Assembly: GCA_002633025.1 (NCBI GenBank)
Contig: NMRB01001178.1
Span: forward strand, 76,286 to 140,285
Length of the DNA stretch: 64,000 nucleotides
Direction of reading: 5' to 3'
Origin: Notospermus geniculatus
Taxonomy: Eukaryota; Nemertea; Pilidiophora; Heteronemertea; Lineidae
Shown here: positions 33,065 through 43,215 of the stretch, piece after piece
Layout: each line of letters begins with the position of its first letter
Numbering within the stretch: the stretch's first letter is position 1
Notes under the pieces: generated by a model
Databases searched by the model: none
What the model was told of the DNA's origin: nothing
What the model saw: the letters and a program-made list of their open reading frames with translations, nothing else
Made by a program: the position numbers and the translations under genes

Positions 33065-34360
33065 GGGGAGAGTGGGGTTAGTTGAGCCAGTGGCCAAGTT
33101 GAGCCACCCCCTATTACTCAGGAAGTAGACAGGACAGAGCACTGCTGTTGCTATCTATTGAGAGAGGAGAGAAGTACCTCCTCACCCATGGAGCCATGAC
33201 AGCTAAATGGAAGAGGTGTGACAAATAGGCATTAAAAACCGATTTTAACCCCCAAAAGTAAATTTTAACATGCCAGACTGTAATGCAGCCTCCTACTGCA
33301 ATGGTAGTAGGTCAGTCGTCCTGCTGTCCAGTATTTTGTCAGTTGGTACTTAAGTGACCTATATATATGTACCATGTATGGTTGGATGTGTAGATGATGG
33401 TGGATTACTAAGGATTGGTAGGGGAGAGTGGGGTAAGTTGAGCCAGTGGCCAAGTTGAGCCACCCCCTATTACTCAGGAAGTAGACAGGACAGAGCACTG
33501 CTGTTGCTATCTATTGAGAGAGGAGAGAAGTACCTCCTCACCCATGGAGCCATGACAGCTAGATGGAAGAGGTGTGACAAATAGGCATTAAAAACCGATT
33601 TTAACCCCCAAAAGTAAATTTTAACATGCCAGACTGTAATGCAGCCTCCTACTGCAATGGTAGTAGGTCAGTCGTCCTGCTGTCCAGTATTTTGTCAGTT
33701 GGTACTTAAGTGACCTATATATATGTACCATCTATGGTTGGATGTGTAGATGATGGTGGATTACTAAGGATTGGTAGGGGAGAGTGGGGTAAGTTGAGCC
33801 AGTGGCCAAGTTGAGCCACCCCCTATTACTCAGGAAGTAGACAGGACAGAGCACTGCTGTTGCTATCTATTGAGAGAGGAGAGAAGTACCTCCTCACCCA
33901 TGGAGCCATGACAGCTAGATGGAAGAGGTGTGACAAATAGGCATTAAAAACCGATTTTAACCCCAAAAAGTAATGCCAGACTTTAATGCAGCCTCCCTAC
34001 TGCAATGGTATTAGGTCAGTAGGCCTACTGCGCAGTATTTTCTCAGTTGGTACTTAAGTGACCTATAATATATGTACCAGGTACTGTAGGCCTAGTTTCT
34101 GCACCAAGCTAGTGCATCAGTTGCTCAACAATACCCTATGCACAATTTACCCCAAGGGGTGGGTAAGTTGTGCCAAAGGACAATTTTTTTTCAGCATCCA
34201 TCTGCCACGAAATGTCAATCAGTGAACTGAATATCTCTCACCCACAGCACAACCAACTACCTGCAGCATAATCCTGTACCACTGATTGAATGCTCTGTCC
34301 AGCCTTTAAGCAGCATTTCCCAGATATACCTTACTATGCTCAACTTACCCCACTCTCCCC
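33065..34360. mobile_element. TA-flanked element with three 356-bp internal tandem copies
   Basis: The word GGGGAGAGTGGGGT starts units at 33065, 33421 and 33777, exactly 356 bp apart; the units are almost identical except near the end of the third. The mirror word ACTTACCCCACTCTCCCC ends at 34360. TA precedes each left end and follows the right end, as with Tc1/mariner-type insertions. No coding sequence is present; the long minus-strand frames repeat with the unit. Confidence 0.8.
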
Positions 34361-34842
34361 TACCCTATAAACGTTTTTTTTATGCGGAGTGTACACCAGG
34401 ATCCTCGTCCAAGGCACTGGCTGCTCTATGTAACTTACCGTTACAGATGGCTGTATAAGGTGAAATGAAAGGTCGAGGAATTTTTCCTTTGAACTGATTG
34501 GTGGAATAAACGACATTCGATGACGTAATCTGTAGTTATAAACTTTCTTTACCTATGAACATGATGAAAATGAGGTCAGAAACGTTGGAATGTAAAATTT
34601 GCATTCGGTAGCTCAACTCCCTCTGATATGTAGCATAGGATTTTATCACTAAAAAGAATTGGTCGTGCCAGCAAAGCGTCTTAATACATGGTCGATCTCC
34701 GCCATCTTGGATACATTAGTGCTAATTACATGTATGAAATAATAACCTCTGAAAAACGCCTTATTTCACGACTGGCATGGCTTCACTCTCTTTGGATGCC
34801 ATTTAGCACGCGGTCAACCACAGAGGCCTGTCTTCGAATTCA
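34361..34842. other. Gene-free spacer
   Basis: A GATGAAAATGAGGTCAGAAACGTTGG-like word (34562-34588) resembles the 3'-terminal motif of Penelope-like elements (see 37540-37610). Otherwise nothing is seen. Confidence 0.3.
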
Positions 34843-35184
34843 CTAAATTACATAAATTTGTAATTTCAAATTTGGACCGCGAAAACTTATATGTAGACAA
34901 TCACTTTTTACTGACGGCAACAGTTTCCTTATGTTCATATCAGGTCGACCTTGCGACGGCACAGAACAAGTGGCGACTGAATTTTCCGCATCACACTGCG
35001 TCTGAGGCATGACCACGTGGTACATGGTGTGACACGACTGCAGCTGCGTCTCATCTGCGACGATAGGCATCAGTCTCCGATCAAGGATCAAGAATCGCAA
35101 GAGTTGAACATGTTCAACTTCTCTGCCATTCCGCGACGGGCTAATCCACTCGCAGTCGACCAGACTGTCCCACGATGAGCGCAC
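34843..35184 (-). CDS. Open frame, possible extra exon of the next gene
   Basis: A 113-codon frame without an ATG start (GTG at 35184) reads SSWDSLVDCEWISPSRNGRE, LDRRLMPIVADETQLQ and KSDCLHISFRGPNLKLQ. It is on the same strand as, and just downstream of, the gene at 35289-36258. No domain is recognised and no clear splice pair is seen. Confidence 0.25.
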   Translation of the reverse strand: MRSSWDSLVDCEWISPSRNGREVEHVQLLRFLILDRRLMPIVADETQLQSCHTMYHVVMPQTQCDAENSVATCSVPSQGRPDMNIRKLLPSVKSDCLHISFRGPNLKLQIYVI

Positions 35185-35288
35185 ACATTTTCACTTTTGC
35201 GACCTGACCATGGTTTCTTCAATTGATGGGTCTGTTCCATCGTTCCGGCAGGCAATCATAGGTGCGACCTGACATCAGCATTTAGGTC

Positions 35289-36258
35289 TCATATCACACG
35301 ATCGTAAACTTCAACTGAAACGAAATGCTCTCGTATGCCTGGAGCAGTCCTTGGAGAGCGTTTAAAATGCAATAATGCACCATCGGTGGGGTTGAATAAG
35401 TAATGAGTCGAAACCCCATCGTTGATATTCGGGTAAAAAGTCGCAATCTTCTCTGTAAACTTTTTTTTTCCAGAGTCCTGTCTTACGAGACCGTCCTTAG
35501 GGTGAAAAATACGTGTAATTCCGGCAGCAATAACCCTCGGAAAACAAATCATGAACAACATATTGGAAAACGAACTAAAATTTATATCGACAGGACCACC
35601 AGGGCAATACCTCAAGAACTGCCTCGGCGAGTATTTTGTTAGCCGGTAATTATCAATGAGAAGATAGGCAAGGAGGTATATTCCTTCAAAACCATAAACA
35701 TTCCTGGTGATGATAACTTGTACTCGGCTTGTCAAAAGAAAGAATATTCCATTTTTAAGGACAAAATGAACTCGACCAGTTTCGTTTGACAAATTGATGT
35801 CATAAATAGTTGCGCCGATGAAACTTCTAGAGCAATACACGAGGACTTTCCCCACATATCCTAGACCTACGAGAAAGTCTACTCCTCGGGAAAGGCATTG
35901 ATTTGTGTTAGGTACAATGACGTTCCCTTCAAATGTCCCCCTTTTAACGTCATACAGGAGCCAGGTTTTTTTTCCTTTGGACAGAAATACCAAACAGCAT
36001 GTATCTCAAGTACATAGATGGCACCGAGCCTTTGGTTTGTTTGTAGAAATACGTCTTGTACTCTATTCCAAAGTAGCTACTTTTGTAAGCATACACAACA
36101 ACGTTCGTTATTGGTGTTTCCTTTGGCATTTGAATCTGTACTATCTTCCCTGATGCACGGACCGGGAACAATAAATCCTGCATGGCTGACATCAGCGGTG
36201 GTCGGAAAGGGATCACCTTTCCTAGTTTATATTTAATCCTTGCTGGCTCCTTCAAGAA
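35289..36258 (-). pseudogene. Unidentified protein of about 320 residues, one frame break
   Basis: Two frames join to a single protein. From about 36258 (LKEPARIKYKLGKVIPFRPP) through MPKETPITNVVVYAYKSSYF to YLRYMLFGISVQRKK, the frame then shifts in a T8 run (35966-35973) into TWLLYDVKRGTFEGNVIVPN, a hydrophobic middle (FEGIYLLAYLLIDN, NMLFMICFPRVIAAG) and HYLFNPTDGALLHFKRSPRT, ending at TGA near 35289. The final block faintly resembles the C-terminal end of GT92 glycosyltransferases, but the catalytic part is not recognisable, so I leave it unnamed. An in-frame TGA precedes 36258 and there is no ATG, so the start is probably a splice acceptor (TTCTTGAAG|G). The pyrimidine tract TTATTCTTTCTTGTC that would serve it lies on the far side of the 36266-41068 insertion. 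Confidence 0.45.
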
Positions 36259-36989
36259 TCATTTATGCACCGGTCAATAGGCATCTTGAACTACCCCCCC
36301 CCCTCAAGCATTCACCCTGGATTCACCGTTGGTACAATAAAATAGGGTCAAGATTCACCCCAAATTCACTTACAGCTCAGAAACATCCGCTGAATATTCA
36401 CATTCAAAACCTTGTCAAGGATTTAACATTCGTTCAAGATTCACAACAAAATAACCTGACTAGAAAAATTTGGTCAAGATTCACTTGATTTCCAACACAC
36501 CAAATAGGCATAGTGAAAGCCAGAAACTGTATGTTAAATCTACCTTTTTATTCCCCGGTGACTTTGAATGACTGCAACCTGTGGACAAAACCACACTGAA
36601 GCTTTACGTAAATATTTGTAAACAAACGGGCGCCATTTTCCTCGAAAGGGTCTATTGCGTTTTCACTAGTCAGTCAGTCAGTTCAGGGGTGATTCTACAG
36701 CAAAATTCACCAGTAGTGACATGGTATTGCATATTTGTGATCAGAATGTCATCATCAACTTATTTTCATATAACTCGCTAATCACAGTGGATTCTTTTGG
36801 TCCTGACTTTTACCTTTTCCTTCGCAATAAATCGCGGAATTCAACAAAACTCTGGCCGGCCATGACACGGCAGCGTGCTCAATCTCACCCCCACGATCTT
36901 CAGAAGAAATCTGACACCTCTGCTGGAATAAGCATGTCGATCAGTGGCATGACTAATGCTATTTTTGGTCGAAATTGAATACAAATATA

Positions 36990-37130
36990 AAACAAGAGGC
37001 CCATGGGCCTTGCGCTCAGCTGACTATGACCTGCCAACTCAAGCATAGCATAGCATAACGTTCCAAGATGGCCCTTGTAGGGTCTTCGACGTACGAATAC
37101 GACGTACGAATAGTGCACCTAAATGGTTAG
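36990..37130. repeat. ACAAGAGGCCCATGGGCC repeat
   Basis: The palindromic word AGAGGCCCATGGGCCTTGCG is a common start of an interspersed repeat in marine invertebrate genomes (from memory). Here it is short and truncated. Confidence 0.4.
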
Positions 37131-37164
37131 CAAGCAAATATTAGCGTTCCTCGTGCAAATCAGT

Positions 37165-37460
37165 GGAAAGGGGTTAATATCACTTCATGAATCGAAAGAG
37201 ATATCTTATCAGACCACTTGGACCGAGGAGGGGTTAATATCTCTTGGTGAATCGAGATTACACCCATTTGGTGGGAAGGGGTTAATACCGAGATACCGAA
37301 CCGAGATAGATAGGCCTATGTTGTGTCATATCACCCATTATTGGTGGGAAGGGGTTAATATATCACTTATGAATCGAGATGGATATCGTATTAGACATAC
37401 TGGGTGAGGAGGGGTTAAAAACAGAGGCCTGCAATTCTTGGTGAGTCGAGGCAGATATCT
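37165..37460. repeat. Degenerate tandem repeat with GGGGTTAATAT words
   Basis: GGGGTTAA recurs at about 37170, 37230, 37279, 37352 and 37414, usually followed by TGAATCGAGA and preceded by GGTGGGAAG or GGAGG. The period varies from 49 to 73 bp. Confidence 0.65.
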
Positions 37461-37539
37461 TTTGACACCCAGTGGATGGTAATCCAAAGAAGAAAGCACA
37501 AAAATTGACACACAAAGTGGTAAATATCAAGAAGTCAAC

Positions 37540-37610
37540 TTCCAGGACTTAGCAAATTTTCGACCCCAACCGGAGTCTTCTTCAGGCTGGCACTTTTCCA
37601 CACTAGATTT
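37540..37610 (-). ncRNA. Penelope-type 3'-terminal hairpin motif
   Basis: On the minus strand CTGAAGAAGACTCCGGTTGG continues to GGGTCGAAAATTTG. GACTCC and GGGGTC form a stem between CTGAAGA and GAAA. This layout is that of the terminal motif of Penelope-like elements, which others have related to hammerhead ribozymes. The core CUGAUGA is changed to CUGAAGA, so self-cleavage is doubtful. Confidence 0.5.
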
Positions 37611-38143
37611 CAGAAAAGACTGAGCTGAATCCCAAATGTAGATCTGAAATACCCTGTGCAAACAGGAGGAGTCAGCAATTAAGGAATGAATAGAGGCCAA
37701 GCCCCAAGAATTGGTTGCTAGACCTAATCAATAAAAGAGTGTCTGTAATTAGTAGAAAACTAATTAGGCTGAAAGAAAGTTTAATAACTTATGACATGTG
37801 TAATTTAAAATAAGCAAGACTGACATGAAGATAATGTATGACCTGTAAAAATGACATGGAATGAAGAGAAATGCAGCTAAAGAATAGCGCCTACAAATAA
37901 ACAGAGTATGGCGTCAGAATAAAATGAACAGATATAGAAAGAAAGACTAGGAGACCGGAAAAAGCAAATCACTGACCAATGAACAGAATAGGGGAAGGGA
38001 AAGGCCTAAACCAGAAAGGCACGACACATTCGCCCCTAACTGGAAGAAACATAAAGGCCTACTAAGGGGAGAAAAGGGACAGGAGCCAAACTCAACTTCC
38101 TGACAAAAAAGTAGTAAAGGGGAGCTATGGGGTTATCAGAAAC

Positions 38144-38392
38144 TCAGCTTCTGGTGTTAAGACCTGAGGGGGTGATGGTTTTAAGGGTCCACATCCACCG
38201 TAACTCTGTTTTGAGGAGGGTCGTCTCATCCGGACATGTCTCCAGTATGGTGAACATCAGGTCCTTGACAGAATGTCCTGGCAGCTTGAAGTGGGCATAG
38301 AGTATTGAGCAGTGACGATCTTCCTCTTTCCCTAACCTGATATTGGACTTGTGGCTGTTCATCCTTTTACGGAAACACAATGGTCTGTCCAA
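38144..38392 (-). pseudogene. Penelope-like GIY-YIG endonuclease, C-terminal fragment
   Basis: The frame reads FRKRMNSHKSNIRLGKEEDR, LYAHFKLPGHSVKDLMFTIL and ends TELRWMWTLKTITPSGLNTR before the stop. The R.RM..H, HF...GHS and E..WI..L.T..P.GLN pattern is the back half of the GIY-YIG nuclease of Penelope-like retroelements. The front half with GIY and YIG is missing. The 3'-terminal motif at 37540-37610 follows on the same strand at the expected end of the element. Confidence 0.75.
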
Positions 38393-39043
38393 CCATGGAA
38401 GTATTATTGAGAAGGAGCGAGCACGGCCCTAATCGCTGTGACCACAATTCCACGCCCCCATTGTTTGCCTTTGTTCCCGCCTATTGTCCGGTACGCAAGC
38501 TGAGCTCCTTGAAGGCAATCATGAATTCCGCACAGCTCTCAAAGTGCAGCGCCATCTTTAATTGATATCGCGTCGACCCAATCATATTCTTGCGTTTTTC
38601 TCCACGTTGGGAATTAGATAACCGGCTATTTCGAAGACAACTCAATTTGGTAAACTCTCCGCTGTAATTTAGTGTAAAAATCATCGAAAAAGACCAATTT
38701 CCAATAAAGATATCTACGTTTTAAGGTAAACATGATAATGATAATGATAATGAGATTCTTCGCATCTGAAAAGTTTGAAGAGGATTGCGTTATGATAGTT
38801 TAAAAGATGATTAGTTCAGGTAACATATACGGGTGGTCGTTTCAGTGCGAGATGCTGCGAGGTGCTGTTTTTGACGCGATGAAAACGATGAATTTTTCAG
38901 TTTTCGTGCGTAGGCAACATCCACTGCCATTGTTCTCTTCTATTGTTTGGACTCTGACCATTGTTCAAGGGAAGTGCTGACTGCACACGGAAATTACCGA
39001 AGATTAGATCGGCTTTTTCCGACCATCGTGCGGCGTTATTAGC

Positions 39044-39200
39044 CTATTGTCTCCTTCTCAACCTCCATGGTCCAACGTACTGGTTGATGGTGGTGCATCT
39101 GGTACAGGTGATGCAGTAGACAACATTTTTGCTATCACAATCTGCCGTGACATTTTCTCTGTGAAGGCCTATTAGAGGAGATCTATTTTGCACGTCCAGA
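39044..39200 (-). pseudogene. Second GIY-YIG front fragment (Penelope-like)
   Basis: The minus strand reads CDSKNVVYCITCTRC followed by QYVG, which matches the start of the GIY-YIG nuclease (NVVYxIxC..C...YVGET) in Penelope-like elements, then quickly loses homology (PWRLRRRQ). It is separate from the fragment at 38144-38392, so either two copies or one rearranged copy are present. Confidence 0.55.
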
Positions 39201-39389
39201 AATGAGTATTTAATCACTGCGCAGTAAGCTTTCACGTTTCCATAGTGGTATTGAATGTAGTGCCTGAATGACCGAGTGGCTGACGTTGAGTGGCTGCGTG
39301 AAACCGCATCTGCGCTAGAGATTGGGACGAAAAACATCAGGAAGTATGGCAAGCTATTAGGGAGGCCTGTTGTGTACAATCTTACATTC

Positions 39390-39649
39390 GGAGGGCGAGG
39401 TGAGTTTGAGCCAGGAATCCCTAACGTAGTGGAATAGCTAGAAAACAGGACATGCCATGTTTGTAAAACGAATCATGTGGATGATGAATCGCACTTCCTT
39501 CTAGAATGTGACGGATATCAATCCATAAGGAGGATGCAATTCTTTGATTCGCTAGAAAAAATAACACCTCCCTCTTTTATAAATCTTCCCACAGACGACA
39601 AATTTAACTGGTTGCTACTATGCGAGGACAAAAACATCCTGAATCATTG
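39390..39649 (+). pseudogene. C-terminal end of a LINE-type reverse transcriptase protein
   Basis: A plus-strand frame gives TFGGRGEFEPGIPNVVE, a TAG at 39435-39437, then ENRTCHVCKTNHVDDESHFL, LECDGYQSIRRMQFF and NWLLLCEDKNILNH before TGA at 39647-39649. The CxxC...DESHFLLEC.GY...R pattern is the zinc-binding tail common at the end of non-LTR retrotransposon proteins. The internal stop and the absence of RT upstream show a 5'-truncated dead copy. Confidence 0.7.
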
Positions 39650-39655
39650 AACTAA

Positions 39656-39765
39656 GATGGGAATTTGGCCTAGTGGTTTAAGGTGTGCTGCCCCTTAGTG
39701 CTGGCGATTGATGCCTCATGCGAGGGTCCGTGGGTTCGAATCTGCTAGAAGGACTTTCACATTAG
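39656..39765 (+). repeat. tRNA-derived SINE head
   Basis: An A-box-like TGGCCTAGTGGTTTAAGG (about 39667) is followed about 60 bp later by the B box GGGTTCGAATCTGC. The spacing exceeds that of a standard tRNA and the arms do not pair well, so this is a SINE promoter. It follows the LINE tail by seven bases. Confidence 0.6.
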
Positions 39766-40536
39766 AAACCCGTTTCTATTTCATATCTGAATCTGTTAAG
39801 AAATTTTATTGGAGAATGTTTTTACAGAGAAAACTTGCACTAAAACTCGTACATTGAAAAATCTCATATCCCCTCAGTATGTTCATCACTACATCCCATA
39901 TTTTTCTACAGATCTTATTATTTTGTCTTTTTACTTTCAATATCGCCCGTATAGCATTAATTAGTCTATATTAAAATCCAATCAGAGTTAATGTAAATAC
40001 TGTAATTTCTCATGTTACCCCTCTGAGGGTCGACTATTGATTTTATAAAGGATTTTGAATTGGAATTTAAATTTTGTACTGTGCCATGTGCCATGTGCGT
40101 GCTATGTTCTACGTACGCACAACTGATTGTTTTTGTCAATGTACGGCTACCGCATCTTGACTACCAAGGGTTGTGACATCTCTCCGCCCTCCGACTACGC
40201 TCGCACAAACCCTTCACGAACTTCGCTGTGGTAAGCTGTTTCCAACCCGATGTTCCTGTTTGTGGACTGACTACCGCTGTTAGTTTTCGTTTTTCAACAT
40301 TTGCAATCAACCTGAACATTTCTAAATACCACGTCAGCTTTTCTGTACACGTAACTTCTCTGGTTTAGAAAATTTGTTGTTTTTGTTCAATACAGCATAG
40401 TTCATGCGAGTAGTGGGTAAATCGCAATTGATACAATGGCTGACCATCCTCGTTTCTAATACTTTCCAACCACAAAATATACAGCGGTTGGTTTAATTGG
40501 CTTATTGCCAACCTGCGAGCGAGGTTGGCTAACAAG
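39766..40536. other. Gene-free spacer
   Basis: No gene is seen; generally A/T-rich. Confidence 0.35.
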
Positions 40537-40671
40537 TCGTCAACCGAGAATTAACAGGGTCTAAGTGCATTTTTTACTTGAACATCACTTCCTGTGCTTA
40601 TAAGGGACTAAAAGCACAGGAAATGGGTCAAGCTAAAATGCACTTAGACCCTGTTAATTGTCGGTTGACGA
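40537..40671. repeat. Hairpin element, 135 bp
   Basis: Arms of about 60 bp, TCGTCAACCGAGAATTAACA and onward through GGGTCTAAGTGCATTTT, are mirrored around a short centre near ATAAGGGACTA. It is inserted inside the 4.8-kb element. Confidence 0.85.
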
Positions 40672-41374
40672 AGTGTTCTGATTAATGCACCGCAACTCGA
40701 GGTGCGAGAGAAACAGAAATCCTGGCGAAGTTCTCCATGGGTTTGTGCGTACGAAGTATGAGGTAGTACAGACACATGGTGGGCTACCCGGTGCCGCCGG
40801 TAAGGCATGTTTTATAAGCTTTGCTGCTAGGCCTAGTCTATTTTCTTCAAAACGTTGGTTGACGATTCGACGCCTATTCGTTTTCAGCAATTGTGTTTTC
40901 TTTCAAGATTCACCTTTGGAGTCAATTCACAGTATTATCTCTCACCAAAGATTTACAACTCATTCACAAAGAGGTGGGTAATTAATTGATTAAAGATTCG
41001 GCGCCGACTCGGCGTCGAATAGTCGTCGATGCTTGGGGGGGAGTTCAAGATGCCTATTGACCGGTGCATTAGACAAGAAAGAATAACGAGTCACATTGTC
41101 ATCAGAATTGCTTTTAGAACACCGGTGGACAGGCGGGTTCCAAAGGTAACTAAGTGACAATTCTTCTCTTATTGTATAATACAGCTAAGACCAGGCGAGT
41201 GTTGTTATCTATAGTCTATTTTGCCCCTCGCGTCGGATGTTGGTCGATGTTGATAAAAAACATCGAGACTGATACCAGGAGTGTCATGGGCTTATTCCTT
41301 TGGGTCCGAAAATGCTAACTTTGATGTTGGTTTTATTGCCAACTTCATAACTGCCATGTTGAACTGCCGCGTAA

Positions 41375-41970
41375 TGCGGGTGATCCACGGACTTCGTGAC
41401 GAGTTAACGATCAGTTTGCGACAGTTTACGACAGCAGTCGTGAACGAATCGCAAACCCGTCGTGAAATAGTCGTTAGAAAAATGACATGTCATTGAAGCT
41501 GATGCAGCCCGATTCTCGTCGCCTCGCTGCGAGATCTTGCGATATTTGGAGAGGTCTTCTGTCTACAAAGAAGACGAGAATCCCACCTTGTGAGTTGCCC
41601 AGGTGCGCGATGACTGGGAACGAGGCTGAAGCAGATAAAAAATACATTAAAAAATACGGAGTCCATCCTGTTTCGACGTCAGAAGATGATGTCAGACGGC
41701 GTAGAATCACGTGATGTCACTCTGGACGTGGATTGGCCAAATCGCCTGCAACAGAGCACACTTTACGACGAGTTTATGGCCAACTCAATCATGTTTAATC
41801 TCATCGAAAACTCGTTGCAAACTAGTCGTAAACAGAAATCAGTCGCGAACGAGTCGCAAACGAATCGTGAACCAACGTTGATCCACTGACCCTCGTAAAT
41901 TTGTCGTCAACCCGTCGTAAACTAGCCGCATACTAATCGTCCTCGTCGTAAATTCGGTGGATCACTCGCA
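41375..41970. mobile_element. TAA-flanked MITE of 596 bp with GTCGTAAAC subterminal words
   Basis: The ends TGCGGGTGATCCACGGA and (reverse) TGCGAGTGATCCACCGA form terminal inverted repeats. TAA flanks both sides (41372-41374 and 41971-41973). GTCGTAAAC, GTCGCAAAC and GTCGTGAAC words cluster inside both ends (41400-41475 and 41810-41955). The TWA duplication suggests a Harbinger-mobilised MITE. Confidence 0.85.
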
Positions 41971-42149
41971 TAAAGTGGAGTACCCAAAAATCCACGTTTC
42001 AAACGAAAATACGCGCCGTGCTCCCGCGCCAAGGCCATTTGGCCCCCATGTTTCCCACCGACGGGAGGGTGTTCACTATCGGTAAATTTACCATTCGATG
42101 TAGGCCTACTGCTAGGCTTTGCCACCTCACGACTTTATATCGGCCACAG

Positions 42150-43215
42150 CTGATAGCAAGGAAACGTGGAAATGACGTGAAAAAAACGTGAATGTCTGAC
42201 GTGGAAATCACGTCTAAAAAGACGTAATTCCAACGTTGATCTGCTCATGGAAATCACGTGGTTAGCACGTCGTTTCTTTACGCGAATATAACATGCATAA
42301 GACGTCTTTCCAACGTGACACGTTTCTGCAATTCAATCATATGACGTCGTTTCCACGTGATTTTCACCTGTTTATCAACCAGTTTCCATTGTATTTTCAA
42401 CCAGTTGTGGTGTCGGCTTTCAACCAGTTTTCAACCAGTGACTTTTTTCAGATTTTAACTTTTAAGTTGGATACTTGCAACTGCCCATACATGTAGTATG
42501 GCAGGAGGAGCATTCCTGATGATCAAAAAACCCTGATCAGGGGACTCTGTTAGGCCGAGTCGGCCGCAACACTGAAGTTGCTACAACATAATGAGAGATG
42601 ATGACGAGATTCAAATGATGATGACGAGATTCAAATTTCTTAAAAACTTATGTGGTGTAGGTCACGCATCGTTTCCTAATATTTTAACACTGATGAAAAT
42701 TATGAGGATAGTTTATGGTACCAACTAATGCCATTACAATGTTGGTATTAGTTGTCCCAATGCTTTAATATACCACATTTTTCATTGCGCTGATTAGTTA
42801 TTAGGATTTGTATTAAACAATATTTGACGTCTTTCCCACGTGATTTCTACGTCTTGTATAAAAAATGTTTTTTGGGGGGGGGGTTCTAATGGTTTTTTTA
42901 TTTTGTTCATTGTTTATACTATTCATTAGTAACATTATTATTATTATTATTAACATTCACAAAAACATTGACTTTTTGAAACTTGTCTTTTATGACACGT
43001 AATTTTGATGTGATCATTTAACGTATTTTCAACCACTTTGGTGGTCGTTTAAAACTGGTTGAAAACATGACGTCACTAAAACGTGACAATTCGTTTTCAC
43101 ACAAGAGGGGCATAAAAACGTCGAATAATCACGTGAAAAACACGTTGAAAACTTGTCGTGAAAAAACGTGTGACGAGTTTGACCAGTAATAACCAGATTG
43201 CCACGTCTTTTAGAC
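42150..43215. mobile_element. Probable MITE dense in ACGTGGAAA and TTTTCAACCAGT words
   Basis: Left part (42165-42450): many ACGTG, AGACGT and CAACCAGTTT words. Right part (42825-43215): the same words in reverse (AACTGGTTGAAAA, CACGTGAAAA, ACGTCTTTTAGACGTC). The A/T-rich centre includes a G9 run. Exact termini were not resolved. No gene is present. Confidence 0.6.

Larger units (their letters stand above)
36266..41068. mobile_element. TTA-flanked 4.8-kb element with 40-bp terminal inverted repeats
   Basis: The left end TGCACCGGTCAATAGGCATC (from 36266, continuing TTGAACT and a C-run then AAGCA) is matched in reverse complement at about 41030-41068. TTA flanks both sides (36263-36265 and 41069-41071), a 3-bp target duplication as in PIF/Harbinger. 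Inside each end are several ATTCAC words. No transposase of its own is visible. The interior is occupied by other repeats: Penelope, LINE and SINE pieces, a hairpin and a tandem repeat. Confidence 0.75.

Noticed and set aside
32903-33498. Two similar minus-strand frames starting MLCPVYFLSNRGWLNLATGS
   Set aside because: They are the same 356-bp non-coding tandem unit translated twice.
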